DNA of 64,000 nucleotides, taken from the NCBI GenBank assembly GCA_903819975.1, contig CAIJFI010000004.1:248001-312000 (forward strand), written 5' to 3'. This stretch comes from an uncultured Bacteroidota bacterium. GTDB taxonomy: Bacteria > Bacteroidota > Bacteroidia > Chitinophagales > Chitinophagaceae. The notes under the pieces were generated by a model. The model was not told where the DNA came from. It saw only the letters and a list, made by a program, of their open reading frames with translations, and did no database searches. Position numbers and translations under genes: made by a program. Positions within the stretch are counted from its first letter, which is position 1, and every line of letters starts with the position of its first letter. Shown here one piece after another: positions 54,994-62,876 of this stretch.

Positions 54994-55727
54994 TAATGAT
55001 ATTGTTTTTTAATATTTTCAATTGCTTTATGTGCAAAAATTTTCATTGAATCAACATCTTGAATATAACCTGAATTAGCATGTTTTAATTCTGACAATAA
55101 ATATTTTGTATTTATGATATGCTCAGGACTAATTTTTTTAATCCCTTTGATATTTGTTTTAGGAAAATTAATTGTCAACAAACTGTATTTATCAAAAATG
55201 GCATGATCGGTAATATATTTCACTTCTGATCTAAATAAATCCATGGCCTTCATTTCTTCGTCCTCAACGGATTTATAATCTGTATTGAAAAACTCATACT
55301 TTAATATCGAATATGCTAAATCACTGTTTTCGACACTAGATAGATACCCTTTTGAATCAGCTTCGATTCTACTCTTGTTATTTGAATTAAAAAACCACCA
55401 CCATTGCATTTGAGTTAATAGTCGATAATATTTGTCCTGATTGACTATTGTATTATTAGAATCCAAAATTAGCATCAGTGTATCACAACGCTTAATTTTT
55501 TCTATAGCCAATTGCTTATGATATTCCAACTGATTAATATCTCTTTCAAAATCGAGAGACACCATTTCTATGAGTTCTTTCTTCTTACTTTGTTCTGAAA
55601 GATGTTCTCTAATATTTTCGGCAATAAACCCCATGCTTACAGCCAAAAAAATCATTAATCCTTCTAATAAATATTCTTTCCAAGGTTTTTCTTTATGATC
55701 TAAATGCGGGTGATGGTGTACTTCCAT
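54993..55727 (-). CDS. His-rich single-TM paralogue, type A (copy 3)
   Basis: The 244-residue protein starts MEVHHHPHLDHKEKPWKEYL, more divergent than the others but still His-rich, with a TM at about 20-39 (GLMIFLAVSMGFIAEN). The helical part matches the type A copy at 53534: SLDFERDINQLEYHK, SRIEADSKGYLSSVENSDLAY and DYKSVEDE. Its start lies 35 bp inside the upstream gene, an unusually long overlap that suggests translational coupling. The function is unknown. Confidence 0.8.
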   Translation of the reverse strand: MEVHHHPHLDHKEKPWKEYLLEGLMIFLAVSMGFIAENIREHLSEQSKKKELIEMVSLDFERDINQLEYHKQLAIEKIKRCDTLMLILDSNNTIVNQDKYYRLLTQMQWWWFFNSNNKSRIEADSKGYLSSVENSDLAYSILKYEFFNTDYKSVEDEEMKAMDLFRSEVKYITDHAIFDKYSLLTINFPKTNIKGIKKISPEHIINTKYLLSELKHANSGYIQDVDSMKIFAHKAIENIKKQYH

Positions 55728-56490
55728 TATTATTATTTTGTTTATTTTCTAATGCTTCTAATAATTTTTTATTTGCAGTCTTATATCTATCTAATAAGTA
55801 TAAGTAATATTCGCATCTACCTTCGAATTTATGAATATATAATCTGAAAGCCGGATCTATTAACGCACTTCTAAATGCTTTAATTGTTTTAAAATCGTTC
55901 ATTAGATCATTGTGCTGAATTTTTGCCATAGATTTTCGGTATTCTGAGTCAAACCCGTTTACAAGTAGGGTTTGATGGTCAAACTCGTTTATCTCGGCAT
56001 CCATAGCTCTATTATTGTCTAATAGTTTAACCCCTAATTCTTCGTAGTATTCTGCAATCAAATGTTTGATTTCATTTGAATTAATTACACTTAAACTGCC
56101 AGTTGATATCGTGTTTTTGTATGCTGAATTATTCACAAAAAATGTAACCCCTACCATAATACTATCATTTTTCTTAATTACGTAGTTGATATAATCTTTT
56201 TCGGTAATTTTCTTTTGTTGGTATTGTAATGAGGCATACTTTAAATCTTCTAAAATTTGCATACCAGCCAAGTATTCTTTAGTTCTATCTTCTATTTGTA
56301 CAGAATCTCGCCTAAGGTCTTGTGCCATGGCCTCTAAGTTCTGGTTCTTTCGTTCAACTACTACTTGGTGTTCTCTAACATTTTCTGCAAAAAAGCCAAG
56401 AGTTACTGCAAAAAATAACATAAAAAACTCCAGTAAGTATTCAGACCATTTCTTTTTGTGTGTTGGGTGGTGTGGGTGATGTACTTCCAT
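55693..56490 (-). CDS. His-rich single-TM paralogue, type C (copy 2)
   Basis: The product is 265 residues from the ATG at 56490, matching the MEVHHPHHPTHKKKW start of its neighbours and lying 4 bp after the upstream stop; the ORF's earlier ATG at 56511 overlaps that gene. After the TM it differs from types A and B: RKNQNLEAMAQDLRRDSVQI, a DUF6090-like core ISTGSLSVINSNEIKHLIAEYY, and a C-terminal low-complexity tail ENKQNNNNGSTPSPAFRS. It has the same predicted topology. The function is unknown. Confidence 0.8.
   Translation of the reverse strand: MEVHHPHHPTHKKKWSEYLLEFFMLFFAVTLGFFAENVREHQVVVERKNQNLEAMAQDLRRDSVQIEDRTKEYLAGMQILEDLKYASLQYQQKKITEKDYINYVIKKNDSIMVGVTFFVNNSAYKNTISTGSLSVINSNEIKHLIAEYYEELGVKLLDNNRAMDAEINEFDHQTLLVNGFDSEYRKSMAKIQHNDLMNDFKTIKAFRSALIDPAFRLYIHKFEGRCEYYLYLLDRYKTANKKLLEALENKQNNNNGSTPSPAFRS
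56438..56490 (-). repeat. 53-bp start-of-gene repeat, copy 3
   Basis: This is the first 17-18 codons of the type C gene. It is nearly identical to copies 1 and 2 although the encoded proteins diverge just after the membrane helix. Confidence 0.75.
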
Positions 56491-56494
56491 TTTA

Positions 56495-57259
56495 TTATTT
56501 TCTATTTTCAAATACAGGGTTTACATTTGTTTTATCATTGAGGGAAAATTCTTTCTTTAAATCCAATATCAATTCTTTTGCTTTATCATTTAGTTTGATT
56601 ATAAATGGTGTTCTAACATTCTTCATTGAATTTCTAATATGATTTATCCTGTTAGCATATTCGGTTAAAACTAACTTATCGTAAGTCATTAATTTTGCAT
56701 TACTAGCTACTTCACCAGTTGAGGTATTGATATAATATTTTTGATCAAATATGGAATAGGATTTTTCTCTTGCTTTTAATTTAAGCTCTTCTATTGATAA
56801 GCCCATATTTTTAGTTATTTCGGAATATTCCCAATACTCAGAAATTTTATTACTTATATCCTGATTTTCAACCATACGCATCCCTCCTGAATTTTTTAAT
56901 TGAGAGGACGTACGTTCATTTAAGCTCAAACGCAAATTACCCAGCGTCTTTAAATTTGCTCTGTATATATATTTAATCGTGCTATCATTCCAAACATTAT
57001 CGGTCAATACTTTATTAACTGTATCTATTTTGCTAATCTGCATATTTTCATATGCTTCTAGCGTGTTTAACATTGAGGTGTCCTTCTTTAAATCCTCATA
57101 TAAACTCTGCATATATTGCTTCTCTCTGCGGACTTCTACCATCTCTTCTCTTTTGTTTTCAGCAAAAAATCCAAGTGTTACTGCCAAGAATAACATAAAA
57201 AACTCAGATAAATATTCCTTCCATTTTTTAGGATGATGGGTGTGGTGGTGTACTTCCAT
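56495..57259 (-). CDS. His-rich single-TM paralogue, type B (copy 1, operon leader)
   Basis: The 254-residue protein starts MEVHHHTHHPKKWKEYLSEF, with a TM at about 17-36. The helical region matches the type B copy at 54262: REKQYMQSLYEDLKKD, NERTSSQLKNSGGMRMVENQ, KAREKSYSIFDQ and KLMTYDKLVLTEYANRINHI. It is the first gene of the five-gene set and has a slightly longer C-terminus. No TAnnTTTG element is evident upstream; the 240-bp gap to the hydrolase pseudogene holds the promoters of both. The function is unknown. Confidence 0.8.
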   Translation of the reverse strand: MEVHHHTHHPKKWKEYLSEFFMLFLAVTLGFFAENKREEMVEVRREKQYMQSLYEDLKKDTSMLNTLEAYENMQISKIDTVNKVLTDNVWNDSTIKYIYRANLKTLGNLRLSLNERTSSQLKNSGGMRMVENQDISNKISEYWEYSEITKNMGLSIEELKLKAREKSYSIFDQKYYINTSTGEVASNAKLMTYDKLVLTEYANRINHIRNSMKNVRTPFIIKLNDKAKELILDLKKEFSLNDKTNVNPVFENRK

Positions 57260-57408
57260 ATTATATTTATTTCTTATTTGAATATCAGTTAATATTTCTA
57301 CTTATAATAGCAGATGTTACAGTTACAAGCCTATTTGTAATTTCACAAAATTTGAAGTTTTAAGATATTGCTAGACGTTCACTTAGACTATATTATATGG
57401 GTTAGCTT

Positions 57409-57433
57409 TGTTCCATTTTAGCATTTCGGAACA
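57409..57433 (+). promoter_or_regulatory. Palindromic operator TGTTCC-N13-GGAACA, site 1
   Basis: The half-sites TGTTCC (57409-57414) and GGAACA (57428-57433) are separated by exactly 13 T-rich bases. The site lies 67 bp before the hydrolase pseudogene. TAGTTTTA, a possible -7-like box, starts 28 bp downstream. Identical half-sites and spacing recur three more times in this window. Confidence 0.7.
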
Positions 57434-57499
57434 TATTTTAACTAAAATAGGGGTTTAAGATAGTTTTATAGGTTAAAATCAATATCTAAATCATTGACT

Positions 57500-57980
57500 A
57501 TGAAGAAACTAAATTTATTAATTTTAATCTTAATATGTGCCAATTCCTTTGCTCAAAATCCATATTGCTCTAATAAAAAGGTAGGCAAATACATTCCAAA
57601 TAGAGGCTTGAAATTGTATTATGAAGTAAATGGCAAAGGGGAGCCATTGCTATTTATTCATGGAAACGGGGGATCAATTGATAATTTCAACTAAAGGCTT
57701 ATTAAAATTAGCGCTCCTATTGGTTAAGGAGCCACATATCACACATGAAGCATTACAAACAATTACTTGCCCAACTTTGGTAATTGGTGGCGATCAGGAT
57801 GTTATCATGCCAAGACATACTTTAGAAATTGCAGAAAATATTAAGCAGTCAAATTTGTGGATTATCCCTAATTCGGGACATTCTACTCCAATTTATTACA
57901 AAAATCTATTTAATAGAACGGTAGGTGCGTTTTTTACTATACCCTATAAGAAAAAAGATAAAGCAGAAAAATTCAATTAA
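57500..57980 (+). pseudogene. Alpha/beta hydrolase, internally deleted and frameshifted
   Basis: The first 64 codons encode a signal peptide ending SFAQ and the start of an alpha/beta hydrolase: LKLYYEVNGKGEPLLFIHGN with the oxyanion-type HGNGG. A stop follows at DNFN. The remainder continues in another frame as KGLLKLALLLVKEPH, PTLVIGGDQDVIMP (acid Asp) and NSGHSTPIYY (His). The middle, including the GxSxG nucleophile elbow (about 150 residues in typical relatives), is gone. It is therefore a decayed gene with a deletion near 57690. An intact operator still lies upstream. Confidence 0.82.
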
Positions 57981-58062
57981 TAAACAAGTTTCATTAATGA
58001 ATTAATTCTTTGCTATAAATAATTATTATAATTGGACTAACTTACACTAACAAATTACAATT

Positions 58063-58149
58063 ATGACTTTTCCTATTTTATTTGGCATATTTGCCATCAT
58101 TATTATTATGTGGCGCAGGCATTACCGTAGTAGAAATAATAAAGATTAA
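58063..58149 (+). CDS. Small single-TM protein (28 aa), candidate
   Basis: This short ORF encodes MTFPILFGIFAIIIIMWRRH followed by a basic RSRNNKD tail: one membrane helix with positive-inside C-terminus. It lies in an otherwise gene-free 246-bp gap between the pseudogene and the cytochrome gene. An AT-rich 11-bp inverted repeat (58181-58207) follows. It is too short for the ORF track; its reality depends on expression or conservation data. Confidence 0.4.
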   Translation: MTFPILFGIFAIIIIMWRRHYRSRNNKD

Positions 58150-58226
58150 CTAGCCCCACTTATAAAAAAATTATGGATCTATAAATAAATTGATTTAATT
58201 TATTTATCCAATTAAACTATAGAATT

Positions 58227-58682
58227 ATGAAAAATAAAAAGTTTTTTGTTGTAAGCATGCTGGTGTTAGTAGTTGCATTTGCTTCGCAATCTTTTAGCTA
58301 CGTAAATCAAAGACCTCCAAAAGTACTAAAAAATATAAAAGCATTTCCGTCAACTATGACGTATAATGAAGTAGACCATCAAATGGATATTTTTAAAGTT
58401 TCCTTAGGTGTAAAATGTAATTATTGTCATGCTCAAACCAAAGAAAGTGCACCAAAACTAGACATGGCTAACGATGACAATCCTAAGAAAGATATCGCGC
58501 GTGATATGATTAGAATGACAAGAGATTTGAACGAGAAATACATGGCTAAACTTTCTCATACAAATGCGGAGCCTTTACAAGTGGTTACTTGTAACACATG
58601 TCATAGAGGAAATGCAAAACCTTCGGATAAAGTAATAATGGAAGAACATCATGCACCAACCGCACCCCCAACTTCAAAATAG
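58227..58682 (+). CDS. Diheme cytochrome c, reaction-centre-cytochrome type
   Basis: The 151-residue exported protein (signal or anchor about 6-24) has two canonical heme sites: GVKCNYCHAQ (C64, C67, H68) and VTCNTCHRGNA (C122, C125, H126). The fold-defining segments KNIKAFPSTMTYNEVDHQMD and ARDMIRMTRDLNEKY match the photosynthetic-reaction-centre cytochrome subunit family (CytC_RC), which in non-phototrophic Bacteroidota occurs as stand-alone small cytochromes. It is probably a periplasmic electron carrier. A terminator follows. Confidence 0.92.
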   Translation: MKNKKFFVVSMLVLVVAFASQSFSYVNQRPPKVLKNIKAFPSTMTYNEVDHQMDIFKVSLGVKCNYCHAQTKESAPKLDMANDDNPKKDIARDMIRMTRDLNEKYMAKLSHTNAEPLQVVTCNTCHRGNAKPSDKVIMEEHHAPTAPPTSK

Positions 58683-58706
58683 TTAAGAAAATAATACAGA
58701 TTATAG

Positions 58707-58725
58707 GCCCATAAATTTTATGGGC
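58707..58725 (+). terminator. Terminator of the diheme cytochrome gene
   Basis: A 9-bp stem (GCCCATAAA/TTTATGGGC) with a tight loop is followed by a 6-T run, 24 bp after the stop. Confidence 0.8.
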
Positions 58726-58752
58726 TTTTTTATAGCTATAAATGAAGCTATT

Positions 58753-58777
58753 TGTTCCGTTTTACCTTTTTGGAACA
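58753..58777 (+). promoter_or_regulatory. Palindromic operator TGTTCC-N13-GGAACA, site 2
   Basis: Half-sites lie at 58753-58758 and 58772-58777 with 13 T-rich bases between, followed by TATTTT as at sites 1 and 3. The A of the ATG of the NTF2-like lipoprotein gene lies exactly 90 bp after the last base, the same distance as at site 4. Confidence 0.7.
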
Positions 58778-58866
58778 TATTTTAGACTTGGTTCTGTAAA
58801 ATGTAACCCTGTTAAAGCTATTTTGAACAAGATTTAAATCAAACAAAAACTCAAAATTTAGTTCAA

Positions 58867-59388
58867 ATGAAAAAATTAGTCCTTAGCGCAATCGTTGCGA
58901 CAACATTATTTGCTTGTGGTGGAAAAACTGAAAAAGCAGAAACAGCAACTTCTACATTTCCAGCAAATGCATCTGGTTACAATTTAGATAGCACTGCTAA
59001 CACCGAAAGTTTAAAAAAGATCAATGAACTTGCTTGGAGCGGGGATTTGAAAACGGCTAGAACTTCATACGTAGATACTGCTATGGTTTATGATAATGGC
59101 AAAAAAATAACAATTGACGAAAATATGACTATGGTTACCTTATTTAAAAGCAAGGGCATTACCGTGCATACCGATTCATATGATGCAATCTGGGAGTCTG
59201 TAAATAATAAAGTAGATGAAATTGGTGTTCAAAACTATGTATTTGCATACGAGCATGTGAGTTTTACTAAAGGGGATAAAAAGGTTACTGTAATTCTTTT
59301 CCAAGCATTAGCTTTCAATAAACAAGGTAAAATTGTTAAAGAGTGGGATGTATATGACACTTCAGCACTTGCTGAATTGTTGAAATAG
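58867..59388 (+). CDS. NTF2/SnoaL-like lipoprotein
   Basis: The 173-residue lipoprotein (signal ending TLFACGG) has a linker rich in Ala/Thr and a predicted NTF2-like alpha+beta cone. The opening helix is SLKKINELAWSGDLKTA, then TSYVDTAMVYDNG, and strands YVFAYEHVSF, TVILFQALAF and KIVKEWDVYD. Such proteins bind small ligands or act as isomerases or hydrolases; no catalytic residues are obvious. It is preceded by operator site 2 and followed by a terminator, so it is a single-gene unit. It is related in design to the partial gene at 63561. Confidence 0.8.
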   Translation: MKKLVLSAIVATTLFACGGKTEKAETATSTFPANASGYNLDSTANTESLKKINELAWSGDLKTARTSYVDTAMVYDNGKKITIDENMTMVTLFKSKGITVHTDSYDAIWESVNNKVDEIGVQNYVFAYEHVSFTKGDKKVTVILFQALAFNKQGKIVKEWDVYDTSALAELLK

Positions 59389-59416
59389 TTATTAAGTTTG
59401 GATGAAAATACGATTT

Positions 59417-59444
59417 GAGGCTCCTAGCAATAGGAGCCTCTTTT
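59417..59444 (+). terminator. Terminator of the NTF2-like lipoprotein gene
   Basis: A 10-bp stem (GAGGCTCCTA/TAGGAGCCTC) with a GCAA tetraloop is followed by TTTT. Confidence 0.88.
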
Positions 59445-59485
59445 GTTTATTATTAATCTAAATAGGCATCATTTGATCCATTTTT

Positions 59486-59510
59486 TGTTCCAATTACGCA
59501 AATGGGAACA
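59486..59510 (+). promoter_or_regulatory. Palindromic operator TGTTCC-N13-GGAACA, site 3
   Basis: Half-sites lie at 59486-59491 and 59505-59510, 13 bp apart, followed by TATTTT. TAGGTTTA, a -7-like box, starts 29 bp downstream (28 at site 1). The long ORF start at 59502 lies inside this operator and is therefore rejected. Confidence 0.7.
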
Positions 59511-59585
59511 TATTTTTTGCTAGTGAAGGGGGTGTTTCTAGGTTTAATTACGTTTTTTCAATACAATTCTATTAACCCGAATCAC

Positions 59586-61004
59586 ATGAAAAAATTTATC
59601 CTAAGCACACTAGTCATAATCTTGTCCTTTAACCTAGGTATTTCCCAAAGTGCTAAAGTTGACTTTTCTCAGAAACCTCCAAACATAGATTCTTTATTGC
59701 CTAAAATCAAGGCCGAAAAAAATGACAGTGCTAGATATTATTTAGCAATGAGTGCTTTAACCATTTCGGAGACCAATCCGGTAGAGGACATGCATAATTC
59801 AGAGGCAATCCTATTACATGGTCAAAAGAACAACGACCTGGTATGTCAATTATTGGGTTATTCATGTTTATGTTATGACTATATCGCTTTTGGAAATCAG
59901 GTAAAAAGTTTGGAATATGGGATTAAGGCGAATCAAGTAGCTGAGCAATCTAAAAATGAAAGATTAAAAACTTTTGGAAAAGCAATGCTTGCTTTGTCTT
60001 ATTTAACAATGGGCGACTTTGACAAAGCAGTATCTTATAATAAAGGAGCTATCGAAGCGGGTTCGAAATATGAGCCAGATATTATTTCGGTTTGTGCTGT
60101 AAATGATATGGGTACTATTTATTTAGCAATGAATAAAGTGGATTCTGCATTAATCTACACTCAAAAAGCCTACGAGCTTGCCATTAAAACGGGCATTAAT
60201 TACTGGTTAACATCTACTTACCTGCAATTTGGCAGTATACACGCTGCAATGAAAAATTCAACGCTGGCGTTAAGTTATTGGAAGCTTGCATTAGATGAAT
60301 CTACAAGAATTAAATCTCCGAAATTTGCAAGCATCGCATATGCTGCAATGGCGGATTATTTTTATGCTAATAATCAAAAAGATTCTGCAAAATACTATGC
60401 AACAATGGCGATTTCGAGTGTAAAAAATACCGCATTTCAAACATTGAGTGTAGGTCCTGCTAAATTATTATTAAATATTTATAGAGGTGCCAATTTAGAC
60501 AGTGCTTTTAAGTATTCTGAAATTTATAGAACTGCAAATGACACTTTATATAATATCAAAGCCTTACAACAAGCACAGCTAATAAGCGTGGAGGAAGAAT
60601 CACGTCAAGGGCAATTAAAACTAGAAGAAGAGCAGGCATCTGAAAAACAAAAAGAAAACTTACAATACACATTTATTGCCTTAGGTATAGTTGCATTTTT
60701 TATGCTATTCATTATATTTAGTCGTAAGCATATTACTAATACTAAAGTGATTGAATTTTTAAGTGTTGTTTCTTTATTAATTGTATTTGAATTTTTAAAT
60801 TTATTGGTCCATCCGTTTTTAGAAAAAATAACGCATCACTCACCGTTGCTTATGTTATTAGCCTTAGTGGCACTTGCTGCAATGTTAATTCCTTTGCATC
60901 ATAAATTAGAGCATTGGGCGGTAAACAAGTTGGTTGAAAAAAATAAACAAACTAGATTAGCTGCTGCTAAGAAAACAATTGATGAATTAGAAAAGAAAGC
61001 GTAA
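59586..61004 (+). CDS. TPR protein with C-terminal membrane domain
   Basis: The product is 472 residues from the ATG at 59586, placing the signal peptide MKKFILSTLVIILSFNLGIS first. The periplasmic part has about six TPR-like units (FGKAMLALSYLTMGDFDKAV, AVNDMGTIYLAMNKVDSALI, FASIAYAAMADYFYANNQKDSA). A coiled coil (SVEEESRQGQLKLEEEQASE) leads to three membrane helices and a cytoplasmic tail ending KNKQTRLAAAKKTIDELEKK. The family is recurrent in Chitinophagaceae; its function is unknown to me. It is preceded by operator site 3 and directly abuts the DUF4350-like gene. Confidence 0.82.
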   Translation: MKKFILSTLVIILSFNLGISQSAKVDFSQKPPNIDSLLPKIKAEKNDSARYYLAMSALTISETNPVEDMHNSEAILLHGQKNNDLVCQLLGYSCLCYDYIAFGNQVKSLEYGIKANQVAEQSKNERLKTFGKAMLALSYLTMGDFDKAVSYNKGAIEAGSKYEPDIISVCAVNDMGTIYLAMNKVDSALIYTQKAYELAIKTGINYWLTSTYLQFGSIHAAMKNSTLALSYWKLALDESTRIKSPKFASIAYAAMADYFYANNQKDSAKYYATMAISSVKNTAFQTLSVGPAKLLLNIYRGANLDSAFKYSEIYRTANDTLYNIKALQQAQLISVEEESRQGQLKLEEEQASEKQKENLQYTFIALGIVAFFMLFIIFSRKHITNTKVIEFLSVVSLLIVFEFLNLLVHPFLEKITHHSPLLMLLALVALAAMLIPLHHKLEHWAVNKLVEKNKQTRLAAAKKTIDELEKKA

Positions 61005-61916
61005 ATGAAAAATATTTTTCTTAGTATTTTATTGGGTGTTGCGATTACATCGCAAGGACAAATGTTAAATGACAGTCCTTTTAATGCAACTGTTTCAAAT
61101 TCTAAATATGCAAAGGGGAAAGGTCCAAAAGTTTTAATTGACGCAGGTCATCACAATTTTATTGTAGAATTGGGCTTGGTTAAACCACTAGTTGATGTAG
61201 CAAATTCGGATGGATATCAATTAAAGATTGATTCAATGCAGTTTACTAAAGCTTATTTATCAAATTATAAGCTAGTTGTAATTATGCCTGCTATGCCATT
61301 TGAATTTGGATCTAAAAGCCAAGTAAATGACGAGATTACATTTACAACAAATGAATTAAATGCTTTGCATGAATGGGTATCTAATGGTGGACGTTTACTT
61401 ATGTTTAGTGAACATGCCCCAATAGACAAATCAGTTACTCCTTTATTTAACAAGTTTGGGATTAAATTAAGTATTGGTATTGCGGCCGATTCTATTAATT
61501 GTGATAGTACTATAAAAATATCAGGCTATCAAACCCTACTCAAGTTTACAAATAAAAATGGGTTATTAAATACAAATCATCCAATAACAATTGGTGAAAA
61601 GGCTAGTGAGCGTATAAATAATATTGTAACATATGGTGGCAGTGGTTTAACAGGCGAGTCCTTTACTAACATTTTTAAACTTTCTACTTCGGCATACATT
61701 AGAAAATGGAACGGTAGTTTGCCATCTGGCACTGCAAACTCTCAATGTTTAGCAGGCAATGTTGGTAAAGGAAAAGTAGTTGCATTAGGTGACTGCAATG
61801 GGTTTACAGCAATGTATATTAACTCTAATGGTAAGAAGTTTTCAGCAGGAATGCAAGTGCTTGAATATGATTGGAAGCAGTTTGTTCTTAACACACTGCA
61901 TTGGCTTTCAAATTAA
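61005..61916 (+). CDS. DUF4350/GATase-like secreted protein
   Basis: The 303-residue protein (signal peptide ending SQGQ) begins its domain with PKVLIDAGHHNFIVELGLVK, continues with LSNYKLVVIMPAMPF and NALHEWVSNGGRLLMFSEHA, and ends with GKVVALGDCNGFTA. These are features of DUF4350 and related class I glutamine-amidotransferase-like folds without the catalytic Cys. Its ATG follows the TPR gene's stop with no gap, so the two are coexpressed and probably cooperate. The biochemical role is unknown. Confidence 0.75.
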   Translation: MKNIFLSILLGVAITSQGQMLNDSPFNATVSNSKYAKGKGPKVLIDAGHHNFIVELGLVKPLVDVANSDGYQLKIDSMQFTKAYLSNYKLVVIMPAMPFEFGSKSQVNDEITFTTNELNALHEWVSNGGRLLMFSEHAPIDKSVTPLFNKFGIKLSIGIAADSINCDSTIKISGYQTLLKFTNKNGLLNTNHPITIGEKASERINNIVTYGGSGLTGESFTNIFKLSTSAYIRKWNGSLPSGTANSQCLAGNVGKGKVVALGDCNGFTAMYINSNGKKFSAGMQVLEYDWKQFVLNTLHWLSN

Positions 61917-61980
61917 TTATAGCAATTACTTTACTATTTAAATTTATTTGTAATAAATTTATCTCAATAAATTCAATCCT

Positions 61981-62793
61981 ATGTTTTTGAAAAAACCACT
62001 ATTCTTATTTTTTCTTATTATAACTGTTAGTGCAAGTGCTGGAACAGTTGATACTTTAGAAATTCAGAGTACACAACTTAAGAAAACAACCAAAGTAGTT
62101 GTCATAAAACCTACCGCTTTAAGCGAAGCCAAGGAAACATATCCGGTTATATACTTATTGCATGGTTATGGCGGCAACTATGCTCAGTGGAGTAAGATAT
62201 CTCCACAGCTTTCAAAAACAGCAGATGATCTTAAAGTTATTTTTGTATGTCCAGACGGTGGAACAGGAAGTTGGTATTTTGATAGCCCAATTGACAGTTC
62301 AATTAGATATGAATCATATATTACTAAAGAGCTTATCCCTTATATAGATGCTAATTTCCCTACAAAACCGGAATCTAAATACAGAGCAATTACAGGATTA
62401 AGTATGGGAGGACATGGAGCCATGTATTTAGCTATAAGACATACCAATTTATTTGGTGCTGCAGGAAGTACTTCAGGCGGTGTAGATTTTAGACCTTTCC
62501 CTAATAACTGGGATATCAAAAATGCATTAGGTAATTATGAAGACAATAAGGAAAGATGGGAGGAAAATACAGTAATGCATCAAGTAGAAAATTTAGAGAA
62601 CAAAAAATTAGCAATTATTATAGACTGTGGCGTAGATGATTTTTTCATAGGTGTTAATAGGGCTTTACACGAAAAATTATTAAAACAAAAAATCAATCAC
62701 GATTATATTGAACGACCAGGAGGACATAGTTATGGCTACTGGAGTGGTAATATTGATTATCAAATATTATTCTTTAAGAAATTCTTTAAATAA
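61981..62793 (+). CDS. Secreted esterase (esterase D/antigen 85-like alpha/beta hydrolase)
   Basis: The 270-residue protein has a signal peptide ending SASA and a full alpha/beta-hydrolase core. The oxyanion region is YPVIYLLHGYGGNYAQW, the nucleophile elbow is GLSMGGHGAM (S141), the acid is in CGVDDFF (D218/D219), and the base is in RPGGHSYGYW (H248). It belongs to the esterase family PF00756, acting on acyl esters such as S-formylglutathione, feruloyl or acetyl-sugar esters. The gap of 64 bp to the gene upstream holds no operator. A strong terminator follows. Confidence 0.92.
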   Translation: MFLKKPLFLFFLIITVSASAGTVDTLEIQSTQLKKTTKVVVIKPTALSEAKETYPVIYLLHGYGGNYAQWSKISPQLSKTADDLKVIFVCPDGGTGSWYFDSPIDSSIRYESYITKELIPYIDANFPTKPESKYRAITGLSMGGHGAMYLAIRHTNLFGAAGSTSGGVDFRPFPNNWDIKNALGNYEDNKERWEENTVMHQVENLENKKLAIIIDCGVDDFFIGVNRALHEKLLKQKINHDYIERPGGHSYGYWSGNIDYQILFFKKFFK

Positions 62794-62833
62794 AAAGAGT
62801 GGGTTTATGAAGAAATTCATAAACCCACTCTTT
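62794..62833. terminator. Strong bidirectional terminator
   Basis: An 18-bp perfect stem (core AGAGTGGGTTTATGAA with its complement) with a GAAA tetraloop starts at the esterase stop and lies between convergent genes. Confidence 0.9.
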
Positions 62834-62876
62834 GTTTAAGGTGACTCAAAATGGCTTGAGGTAAACCTATATTTTA

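Noticed and set aside
53534-57259. The repeated gene starts as a CRISPR or DNA repeat array
   Set aside because: The units are about 750 bp apart, in frame and part of full-length coding genes, so they are paralogues, not an array.
57409-57433. TGTTCC/GGAACA sites as transcription terminators
   Set aside because: The arms are only 6 bp with a 13-nt loop, no U tract follows consistently, and all four lie upstream of genes rather than after them.
58181-58207. AT-rich 11-bp inverted repeat before the diheme cytochrome as a terminator or operator
   Set aside because: It is composed only of A/T apart from one loop base, which is expected by chance in such AT-rich DNA.
59502-59585. Upstream start for the TPR protein (ORF track start 59502)
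   Set aside because: The ATG lies inside the conserved operator and would hide the signal peptide behind 28 residues; the ATG at 59586 fits better.
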